Shown here: positions 18,090 through 25,646 of the stretch, in pieces
Numbering within the stretch: position 1 is the stretch's first letter
Layout of the letters: every line of letters begins with the position of its first letter
Source of the DNA: an uncultured Sphingomonadaceae bacterium
Lineage (GTDB): Bacteria > Pseudomonadota > Alphaproteobacteria > Sphingomonadales > Sphingomonadaceae
Direction of reading: 5' to 3'
DNA length: 36,120 nucleotides
NCBI GenBank assembly: GCA_947501325.1
Contig: CANMVC010000009.1
Location: forward strand, 1-36,120
The notes under the pieces: generated by a model
Seen by the model: only the letters and a program-made list of their open reading frames with translations
What the model was told of the DNA's origin: nothing
The model's database searches: none
Made by a program: the position numbers and the translations under genes

Positions 18090-18165
18090 GCCGCTTTAGC
18101 TCAGGTGGTAGAGCACATCATTCGTAATGATGGGGTCAGAGGTTCGAGTCCTCTAAGCGGCACCA
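18090..18165 (+). tRNA. tRNA-Thr (anticodon CGT)
   Basis: A full cloverleaf is visible: acceptor GCCGCTT pairs with AAGCGGC, the D arm is GCTC...GAGC, the anticodon stem CATCA/TGATG encloses the loop TTCGTAA, and the T arm AGAGG-TTCGAGT-CCTCT is perfect. The anticodon CGT reads ACG (threonine). CCA is encoded at 18163-18165. It marks the boundary between core genes and the accessory region to its right. Confidence 0.96.
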
Positions 18166-18381
18166 CCCATTCTAGCATTTTCAGACGTCTCTAAATACTA
18201 GGCGACGATCTCCAAATAGTCTTTATAATTCAGTATCTTGTAGGATAAATGAGGCGGAACCTCACAGCCAGAGACTCTTCGGCGGTGGCATCATGGCGCC
18301 AATATGGCCAATCGTCTCTGAGGGCCATTTCGTGGCTACCAGATGCATGTTGAGCTATGGGAGGTTTTGCGCAGACGAGGT

Positions 18382-19806
18382 TCAGGCGAACCCGAACAAT
18401 TTACGCTGGCTCGGCCAATCAAGCGGAATGGCGTTGGTGCGAATAAGCTTGCGACCGGTTAGATCGTGGGGCTGAGTGCCATCCATGATGGAAGCAATAA
18501 TGTCAGGCGCAAGCCAGGAGATACGAACCAGCCGTTCGGTATATCGTTTGCTGAGATTTTCTATTTCGGGATGACGTTCTTTCCCGAGCAGATGGCTTTG
18601 CGCTGCAAAGGCCTGAGCAACAAGCTTTTGCAATGTCGCGTTGGGCGCCGGTTTGTTACCTGCGTTTCCTGGCGGAACCAGGAGTTTAAGATCGCTGCCC
18701 TGCTTTACCAGTTTTGCATCTACATTGACCTTGATAAGTTCTGCTTCACTTGAGGGCTGGAACGCTATCACAATGCTTTTCTGCTGCACTTGTACCTGAG
18801 CTTTGAAGTCCAGCAATAATTTGCGCTTGCCGCTGATGTTGGAACATCGAAGCTTGTCAGCGGTGTTTTGATCACGCTCGATTGTCTCCTGGATGATATT
18901 CGCGTCCCCTGAGACCTTTGCCTGCTTGGATATTTCGATGGCTAAAGTTTCCGCAACCAAAATTTCAATCTCGCCCGCTGGTAATCGCCACGCCTGACCC
19001 TTGTCTTCACCCGGTTTGCGCCTTGTCACATAATAACGAAAGCGCTTTGCACCGCGTGATGCATGAACCGGCGTCATGGGGTTTCCATCTGGGTCTGTGA
19101 TGATGCCTGTGAGCAAGCTTGGGTTGCGGGCTTTCTTCCCCATTGCTTTGTCGTACCGGTTATCTTTGAAGATGCTTTGCACTTCATCAAACAGTTTTTG
19201 TCCTATGATCGCTTCATGCTCACCCTCATAAAGTTTTTCATTGTGACGCAACTTGCCAAGATAGATCGGGTTTTTGAGCAGGCTAGCGAGAGGGCCGGTC
19301 TGGAAACTGACGCCGCCGATTGTTCGGCCGTCTTTAAGAGGCCGTATCTTGGTTCGATATCCCTCAGATGCCAGTTCATCTGCCAGCTGGCTAACTGATT
19401 TGAGCTGGGTATATCGCTTGAAGATGTGTTGAACTGTTTTGGCGTCTGTCTCATTGATTACAATCTTCCGCTCCCCAAGATCATATCCAAGCGGAACCGG
19501 TCCGCCCATCCACATGCCTTTTTTCTTTGAGGCTGCCACCTTGTCGCGAATACGTTCGCCCGTGACCTCTCTTTCAAACTGGGCAAAGGACAAAAGAACG
19601 TTGAGCGTCAGCCTGCCCATGCTGGTGGTGGTATTGAAAGATTGTGTGACGCTCACAAAGCTGGCGTCATGTGTGTCCAGTATTTCAACGATCTTGGCGA
19701 AGTCAGCTAAAGATCGTGTGAGGCGATCTACCTTATAGACAACAATGACATCGACCTTGCCGGTTTTAACGTCCTGAAGTAGTTGCTGCAGTCCAGGACG
19801 TTCCAT
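18382..19806 (-). pseudogene. Large serine recombinase lacking its N-terminal catalytic segment
   Basis: The 474-codon frame encodes a large serine recombinase of the kind that integrates phages and islands, but it begins at MERPGLQQLLQDVKTGKVDV, a point normally about 60-75 residues into the protein. The catalytic serine and arginine motif (YxRxSxxxQ type) that should precede it is missing: in frame, a TAA stands five codons before the first ATG and no matching sequence is seen upstream. What remains is the rest of the resolvase domain (VYKVDRLTRSLADFAKIVEI, FNTTTSMGRLTLNVLLSFAQFERE), the Recombinase domain (GGPVPLGYDL, NPIYLGKL), the zinc-ribbon-like region (cysteine-poor) and a C-terminal tail. 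It lies 216 bases from the tRNA-Thr gene and is probably an inactive relic of the element that founded this region. Confidence 0.8.
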
Positions 19807-20193
19807 AGAGCAGCAGACTCTTTATCCACTGCTCAGTCGGTCGGACTAATTTATTTATAAGTTGAAGATTTTTTGCTTCAACCTGCCTGCTCGATTTAGG
19901 GTTTTTCTTACCGAAAGGTTGATAATATCCAGTATGTAAAACGACCGCTTTATCCTGAAAGCGGACACTAGTATTGTTCATGTTTGACTGCAGAAACTGG
20001 GGTGGTTAGCAAACCGACAAGTAACAGAATCGCGCCGATCGCTTAGGTGAATTTGCCTTGAGGAGAGTTCCCATGTGCCATCGAGAAGAATCAGTGGCTA
20101 TGAGAAACAAGACATTCAAGTTCACCGTTCACCAGTTCGATATTATGGGCGTGCCACAGACCTGATTTATATTAGTAAGAGGATGAGGGCTAT
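19807..20193. other. Intergenic region with a perfect hairpin and a possible 30-codon ORF
   Basis: This 387-base gap lies between the truncated recombinase and the lipoprotein gene. It contains a perfect seven-base stem, CCGCTTT/AAAGCGG, around a six-base loop at 19945-19964. A plus-strand ORF at 20073-20165 (MCHREESVAMRNKTFKFTVH...) has GAGGAGAG about five bases before its ATG, which is a good ribosome site for so small a frame, but nothing else supports it. I see no remains of the missing recombinase N-terminus here. The lipoprotein stop and any terminator for the minus-strand operon lie near 20194; no clear terminator is seen. Confidence 0.5.
20073..20165 (+). CDS. Possible 30-residue small protein
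   Basis: A short frame with a good ribosome site (GAGGAGAG) encodes a basic peptide, MCHREESVAMRNKTFKFTVH and ten more residues. It has no recognisable domain and is antisense-free, lying between two minus-strand genes. It may be real or chance; length alone cannot decide. Confidence 0.2.
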   Translation: MCHREESVAMRNKTFKFTVHQFDIMGVPQT

Positions 20194-20742
20194 TCAGCTA
20201 GACTGATCATGCCCAACCCTGCTCAAACTCTTGCAGTTGAATTGCTGGTACTCCCTGAATTGGTCAGCACCCATTTTTTCGGTAAAACTCGAATCAAGGT
20301 CCTCCGCTTTGCCTTTTCCTTCGATTTTGGCTTTAACGTTCAAAGATGTTGGGAGAAGACATGGCGTTGGTACATCTTCGTTAGCGACTGGTTCGTAAGG
20401 GACTGGCAAGGACACGGTGCTCTTCGCTCGAAGTTCAAGCCGTTCTGCTAGTTTGATTGAGTCAAGCTCCTCGTTGCTTAATTGGAGTTGGATATCAGTC
20501 AGGATCAGCGTTTTCTTGCCCTCATTAGTCAGGTGAACGATGTGCCCTGCGTTGAGCCATCGTGCGAATTCTACTTTGATTTTGTTATGCTCTTCCTTGC
20601 TTGTATGGATCGAGCGCGGAGGTATGTCGCTGCGAGGCACGTAGTCGCGCGATACGGCAAGCTTGATGCTTGTGCAGGCACTCAAAGCGACCGCACAAAG
20701 CGTGGCAACCGCGAGGCGAGAGCAATAGGAACGCGCGTTCAT
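20194..20742 (-). CDS. Hypothetical lipoprotein, last gene of the patatin/hydrolase operon
   Basis: This 182-residue protein begins with a typical lipoprotein signal (MNARSYCSRLAVATLCAVAL, then lipobox LSAC with the acylated cysteine at residue 23). The mature part of about 160 residues is hydrophilic, with VEFARWLNAGHIVHLTNEGK and a beta-rich middle, plus two further cysteines (TPCLLP and FNCKSL) that may form a disulfide. I do not recognise the family. Its start overlaps the stop of the patatin gene by four bases, so the two are translationally coupled. An envelope-anchored partner, or an immunity/control protein for the hydrolases encoded upstream, is a reasonable inference because it is the only cluster member with a clear Sec signal. 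Confidence 0.85.
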   Translation of the reverse strand: MNARSYCSRLAVATLCAVALSACTSIKLAVSRDYVPRSDIPPRSIHTSKEEHNKIKVEFARWLNAGHIVHLTNEGKKTLILTDIQLQLSNEELDSIKLAERLELRAKSTVSLPVPYEPVANEDVPTPCLLPTSLNVKAKIEGKGKAEDLDSSFTEKMGADQFREYQQFNCKSLSRVGHDQSS

Positions 20743-23700
20743 GAGCGGGACCCCTGCGCCTTGGCCTGCTGCTCAATCCGATTAAGGCGGCCGATGAGGA
20801 AGTCGATCTGATTTTGCAGAGCGCCGAAGTTCGGGTTGTCTTCAAGTTCGGTCAATTGGTTCTTGATTTCCTTGATACCTCTCACGATCGTACCAATTCT
20901 CGGGTCTTCTGGCTTGTTGCCGGGGGGCTGCTTTGAAAGCCTGGCCGCGAGCAAGTCTTCGATTCCATTTATGTCATCTGCGATCGGTTTTAATGCGGCT
21001 TCAAGTTCACTCTCGGAAATCCCCCTGCCTGTGCCCTTGATGTCCAAATCTTTAATTTGGGCCTTCAAAGAACCAAATTGGCCCGACATCTTACCAAATT
21101 GCTCATCATCGAGTTTGATGCTGTCCGGGAAGGTCTCAAGGGTTTGGACCGGTTGGAAACTATTGAATTCATAGTTATTGGTGATCCCGGGCGGATCTTT
21201 CCGGTCCTCGAGCGCCTTTCTTATCAACTCAAAAGCCTCATCATTCTCGCCATCCGAGTCTTGCGTTGTCGGCGTGACAAGGGCCTCTGCCGCTTGCCCC
21301 GCGCGATCGACTGCGGCGGTCGCCAAAGTGTCGGCTGCTGTGTAAGTGATTGTTGAGGCGGCGACCACACCAGCTACCTTGGCGGCAATCTCGCCCATGG
21401 TGTCGCCCTTGAACAGGCTGAGTATCCCCGCAACCACCCCGCTATTGGTGGGTGCGGCGTCATCGTTGGCGGGACCGTCCACCAGCGCCGGTTTCGGTTG
21501 CACTGGACCGTGTGGATCAGGCTGAGACAGATTTTCGAAGTAAAACTCCTCAAGACCCTTGCCACCAACTCCGAAGCTATCTTCGGGCAAATCGCGCAGG
21601 GCTTCCATAACGCTAAGAAAGCCCAGCGCGCGGTAGCTTTCGAACTGTTCTTCATCAAAGAACTGATCGACTGTGCTGTGATGCGGGAAGGCGTGACGGC
21701 CGCTTTTGCTGCGCTCACGATATCGCGCCATGCCGGGTGGCTCGGCACCGGTCAGCATCGGCTTGATCAGCACCAGATAGCCATCATCAAGTTTCGGATC
21801 GACTTTGGAATAGTGAATTTTGGCCATCAAGGCCCGTTCGCCAGACCCATCACCTTCCTGTCCTGGAAGGATTGAGGGCAATTCAATCTCAATCCCGAAG
21901 TCGACAGAGATGCGCCGCACGGTTTGTAGCAGGTCATCATACTCAAACGCGCCATCACAGCCTGCATCGATCACCAGAATTTCACGACAACGACGTCGTA
22001 CCATCTCATACAGCCCTAGATTGTCGAAGTGCCCACCATCGGAAAGGTAAAGCCATTTGTCTGTAGACCGCAGACTGCCAAATGCCTCTTTCAACGCGTG
22101 AAACACCCCGGTGATCGGTTCAAACGCGCGAGGCAATGGCTGACCGTCGGCACCGGTCCTCAGCCGGCTCGGATTGGGAAACCACCAACCCAGGCGCACA
22201 TTGAGGATCGACATCGCAAAGGTGACCAAAGAGCGGCTATAATAACCCATGTTGGGAGAGGCAGCTGCGCCCGATATGGTCATCGCGCGGCCCAGTGTCA
22301 TGCCGCCATACGTTTCGGAGTGGACCGCTTTGCCAGTGGGCACATAGCCGTCATCTCCAAGCATATCGCTTCCGACGTTCAGCGGAGTGGCGGTAAAGGA
22401 GCCGCCTCTGCGCTGCTGCCAATCTCGCCGCTCTCCAATGCCGCCCTTAAAGTTCACCGTCATGTTTATGACCGGGAACAAGAATGGCCTCTTGCCTTGA
22501 TCGACCTGTAAAGCCTGAGCCAGCGAGACATCATCTTTTTCGTCAAAGTCGGTTGGCCAGCGCGGCGTTCGATCGGTCGTTGTCGTGCCAAGATAGGCGC
22601 GGATCAGGCGTCCGGAATACAGCGAATGCAAAGACGACCGATTCGCTCCAGTCAACAGCGATAGGAAGACCGCTGCGAGCAGAATAATGCCAAGCGGAGG
22701 CAGCAGATATTTCCAGAGATCGGCATAGGCTTTATCTTCATCAGTTTTGAAATTTTTGATCGCCCCATCTAATTTTCTGTAGGCATCGCAATATTGGATG
22801 CGAGCGCGTTCCACCTTTAACTGGGCCGTATCTGTTACATCCTCGCTTTTCTCGCTCTCAGTAGGTGGTGGGCATGACGTTCCGTCCGGTAGCATTACTG
22901 CCCCGGCCTTCGTAGTTTCAGTCAGTGAGGTGGGTTGAGCACCCTTTTCCCTGACCGCCCCCGTGCTCGCGGTATTATCGGTGGATGGCACAGATTGCGC
23001 GCGTCCGCCTTCAGCCGCCATACCGGTTGCTTGTTCGGTCGATGTGACGGGAACAGTCGCAGATCCGCGCAGGGCCTCGGCTTCGGCCTCATTCAGTCTG
23101 TTGCGCGCTCCGGCCGCAGTGGCGGTCGCGATGTTGATTGAAGTTCTCTCGGGTAGATACCCCAAGACGTCCGTTGTAATCCAACGTACACAGTAACCGG
23201 CTGCTACCGCCATGGACGCAATAGCAAGCGCAGAGATAAGCTCCAGATAAAAACCTTTGAGCCGGTCAACTAGGCCGCCTACTCGCAATTGCAATGGCGC
23301 AGGTAGCCTGCTCCAATACCCTGACACAGACGCGATGAGCCCGATTGCGACTGCGGCAAAGGCCACTACGCGCGCACCGCTGCTGTATTGGACTGATAGC
23401 TCGTCCCAGATGATTTCAGGGAATACCCCAAATAAGATCACCACAATCGTGAAGATCAGCGTACCGCTCAGCACTTGGCCTGAAAAGACAGACCATTTTT
23501 CTTCGCTGATCCAACTGCGCAAGCTAGCAAACATCGAAGCAATAGAGAGCAAAATGTACACGGCCGCGAGGGCCAATACGGACCAGATTGCCAGATCAAA
23601 AATCGCATCGCCTGTTGTAATGGCGGACGCCCAGTCAGTGGGACTGGTAAAGTCAAACGATGGGCTTGCTTCACCTACTTTTTCTGCTGTGTTTGCTGCT

Positions 23701-24341
23701 TCAACCTTGTCTGCTGGGCTTGCGTCGTTTGTATCGACGTTACCCGCCACTGCATTTTTGATAAGCTGATAGCCCGACACCAGCATCCGCACCGCAATAG
23801 CCAACGCCACAAACAGCATCAGCCAAAACGCGAGGTTTAGGACCGATTTACGCAAGAAACTACTCGCAAATCGAATGCTGTCCTGCGAAAATCCGGCCGT
23901 AGGAGCGAGATAGTTACCGAAACTGCGCAGCCGCCTAACCCGGTGGAGTTTGTCAGGATCGGTTTGGAACCCGTCTGGCGTTTCCTTCAGTTCCTTTTGA
24001 GTCCATCCCGGGTCTTCGGTGCGCCAGCGCGTCAGCCAACCACCGATAAACCCTCCTCCCGATACAGTCGAAAGATAGGTGAACTTGGTGAGCCATTCTT
24101 TGTGCGCTAAAGCTTGCAATACGCCGAGAGAAAACGTCGCAGAGCGCGCCCCGCCGCCGGAAAGGCACAAAGCGGTTGGCATGGGCATATCGGCATGCCC
24201 TAAGGGCGCACTATCTTCGCCATCACCTTCCCGAGCGTGATCAAGTAAAAGTAAGCGCTTCTCGCGCAATATAGCGTCTTGAACCTGATGCGTGGTCGTT
24301 GGTTGATCCTCAATCCCATTTTCATCATTTGAATTTGACAT
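20739..24341 (-). CDS. Large membrane-embedded patatin-like phospholipase
   Basis: This 1,200-residue protein has a patatin active site split by a membrane insert. The oxyanion-hole motif LCLSGGGARSATFSLGVLQA is at residues 58-77 and the nucleophile elbow STVSGGGFIG places Ser94. The partner aspartate is in SDGGHFDNLGLYEMV near residue 767, followed by REILVIDAGCDG. About 670 residues lie between, holding roughly six hydrophobic helices (for example LAFWLMLFVALAIAVRML, VLALAAVYILLSIASM, LLPPLGIILLAAVFLSLLTG). The C-terminal 250 residues are soluble, with a predicted coiled coil at the end (TIVRGIKEIKNQLTELED...). Patatins hydrolyse acyl lipids; the expected site is the inner membrane. ATG 24341 is preferred for its AGGA site; an in-frame TTG at 24440 is an alternative. 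A run of nine G precedes the ribosome site. Confidence 0.88.
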   Translation of the reverse strand: MSNSNDENGIEDQPTTTHQVQDAILREKRLLLLDHAREGDGEDSAPLGHADMPMPTALCLSGGGARSATFSLGVLQALAHKEWLTKFTYLSTVSGGGFIGGWLTRWRTEDPGWTQKELKETPDGFQTDPDKLHRVRRLRSFGNYLAPTAGFSQDSIRFASSFLRKSVLNLAFWLMLFVALAIAVRMLVSGYQLIKNAVAGNVDTNDASPADKVEAANTAEKVGEASPSFDFTSPTDWASAITTGDAIFDLAIWSVLALAAVYILLSIASMFASLRSWISEEKWSVFSGQVLSGTLIFTIVVILFGVFPEIIWDELSVQYSSGARVVAFAAVAIGLIASVSGYWSRLPAPLQLRVGGLVDRLKGFYLELISALAIASMAVAAGYCVRWITTDVLGYLPERTSINIATATAAGARNRLNEAEAEALRGSATVPVTSTEQATGMAAEGGRAQSVPSTDNTASTGAVREKGAQPTSLTETTKAGAVMLPDGTSCPPPTESEKSEDVTDTAQLKVERARIQYCDAYRKLDGAIKNFKTDEDKAYADLWKYLLPPLGIILLAAVFLSLLTGANRSSLHSLYSGRLIRAYLGTTTTDRTPRWPTDFDEKDDVSLAQALQVDQGKRPFLFPVINMTVNFKGGIGERRDWQQRRGGSFTATPLNVGSDMLGDDGYVPTGKAVHSETYGGMTLGRAMTISGAAASPNMGYYSRSLVTFAMSILNVRLGWWFPNPSRLRTGADGQPLPRAFEPITGVFHALKEAFGSLRSTDKWLYLSDGGHFDNLGLYEMVRRRCREILVIDAGCDGAFEYDDLLQTVRRISVDFGIEIELPSILPGQEGDGSGERALMAKIHYSKVDPKLDDGYLVLIKPMLTGAEPPGMARYRERSKSGRHAFPHHSTVDQFFDEEQFESYRALGFLSVMEALRDLPEDSFGVGGKGLEEFYFENLSQPDPHGPVQPKPALVDGPANDDAAPTNSGVVAGILSLFKGDTMGEIAAKVAGVVAASTITYTAADTLATAAVDRAGQAAEALVTPTTQDSDGENDEAFELIRKALEDRKDPPGITNNYEFNSFQPVQTLETFPDSIKLDDEQFGKMSGQFGSLKAQIKDLDIKGTGRGISESELEAALKPIADDINGIEDLLAARLSKQPPGNKPEDPRIGTIVRGIKEIKNQLTELEDNPNFGALQNQIDFLIGRLNRIEQQAKAQGSRS

Positions 24342-24351
24342 CGTCCTGTTA

Positions 24352-24360
24352 CCCCCCCCC
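24352..24360 (-). repeat. Homopolymer G9 tract in the patatin leader
   Basis: Nine C residues on the given strand (nine G in the transcript) lie 11 bases upstream of the patatin ATG, just before the AGGA ribosome site. Tracts of this length can slip during replication. Here slippage would change leader spacing, or the reading frame if translation started at the upstream TTG. Confidence 0.6.
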
Positions 24361-24443
24361 TTCAGAGTCTTTTGTTGACGAACAGACTTTTTCACATTCA
24401 ATCTAGAACGCGGCGAGCTTAAAATTTTTGTCTCCTGCAATCG

Positions 24444-25463
24444 TTAGAGATAATCTCGAATTCCTCTAAGATAAGCTCTCGCGAGAGCCTCCTCTCCCGC
24501 AGCTGCCGCAGTCGCGTTGTCTTTAGAGTTACTTCCAAAAAATGGTTCGACCAAAATGGTAGGTACCGAATTCAAAGCATGTAGCGATCTTCCGCCATTG
24601 GCATTGGGCTTGGTCGGTTTAACTTTTCTGTCTTTGACGCCCAAAGTATCCAGAATCTCATTTTGAACGTTTTGCGCATAACTTCGGATTGCCGTGTTAT
24701 CTGACCGATAGAGAACTTCGCTCCCGGCGGGTTTTTTGCTGTTGACACTATTGAAATGCAATTCGATTGCGCATTCGGGACCCCATTCCTTTACTTTCCG
24801 GTAGACGGTGTCGATTTCTTTTCTGTAGCTGCCCACATGCTTTCGTTCGAAAGTCTTGGCTGAAAGCCCGTATTCGGGTGCGACGCGTTCCATAAGGTGG
24901 GCCACTTTGGTATTATAAGGGAATTCTGAAATAGCTAGCGGATTAGGAGCAAACGCCCCTTTTTGGGTGGCATTATGCCCTATTACCACAGCCACTTTCT
25001 TTAGATTTTCTTTGTCTGAGTTTGCACTCTCAGCGTCCTTGAAAAGTAAGGCGCGCGCTTCAGAAAACCGTGATACTACCTTGAAAACATAGTCTTGGTC
25101 TTCGGCATAGCCCGCATCTCTAATGTGCCTTAAATAGGCTGCGCCATCGGTTTCGTGTTCTTCCCATCCTTCATATGGACCTTTGTTTATGAAAACCCAG
25201 TAGCCTTGGATAAAATCACTAATCGAACTGAATTTGCAGTAGGTGTCCTCAACGCCATCACTTCCAGTATAGTCGACCGGTTCCGCAATGTTTGCCATGC
25301 GCTGACGAAACTTCAGGCCGCCAAAGTTCAGATGTTCTTCAGCTAGTTCACTGCTACCACGGCCAGATTCCACGACCCATTGTGCAAGGGTTGCAATCCT
25401 GAGACTGTCGGTGACTTTTTTTGTTTTCTTATACTCATCAATGAGGGCTTCCCAAATGGACAT
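24444..25463 (-). CDS. Two-domain peptidoglycan hydrolase (GH73-like glucosaminidase plus Amidase_3-like amidase)
   Basis: This 339-residue protein joins two wall-cutting domains. Residues 1-135 resemble a GH73 endo-beta-N-acetylglucosaminidase: IATLAQWVVESGRGSSELAE carries the expected catalytic Glu32, followed by HLNFGGLK, then the YxKFxS...DFIQGYWVFI stretch. Residues 155-339 resemble zinc N-acetylmuramoyl-L-alanine amidases (Amidase_3): VAVVIGHNA (His163), ISEFPYN (Glu180), AIELHFNS (His236) and ILVEPFFGSN (catalytic Glu306). No signal peptide or membrane helix is present, so the enzyme would need lysis, a dedicated exporter or phage-type delivery to reach the wall. The ATG at 25463 has GGGAAGGAAG directly upstream. 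It lies 102 bases before the patatin start and 183 bases after the large protein. Confidence 0.87.
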   Translation of the reverse strand: MSIWEALIDEYKKTKKVTDSLRIATLAQWVVESGRGSSELAEEHLNFGGLKFRQRMANIAEPVDYTGSDGVEDTYCKFSSISDFIQGYWVFINKGPYEGWEEHETDGAAYLRHIRDAGYAEDQDYVFKVVSRFSEARALLFKDAESANSDKENLKKVAVVIGHNATQKGAFAPNPLAISEFPYNTKVAHLMERVAPEYGLSAKTFERKHVGSYRKEIDTVYRKVKEWGPECAIELHFNSVNSKKPAGSEVLYRSDNTAIRSYAQNVQNEILDTLGVKDRKVKPTKPNANGGRSLHALNSVPTILVEPFFGSNSKDNATAAAAGEEALARAYLRGIRDYL

Positions 25464-25646
25464 GCTTCCTTCCCTCTCTTTCGTAATCCTCAACCTGTTG
25501 TATGAAGTTGATAAAAAATTGTCTTCATAAGGCCGCGTTTATCTAAGCACCGTCCGTTAAAACTATAATTTATTAACTAGATCATTCGTTATACTTTGCT
25601 CTATTTTGGAATTTTTATTATCAATCCGGTCTCGTAAAATTTCTCA

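Noticed and set aside
18140-18165. tRNA-Thr 3' end as an attachment site with a second copy in the window
   Set aside because: I looked for the T-arm/acceptor sequence again near 28.9 kb, 29.6 kb and the right edge and found no copy; the far border may lie outside the window.
18382-19806. Functional integrase
   Set aside because: The segment with the catalytic serine is missing and an in-frame stop lies just upstream, so an active enzyme is unlikely.
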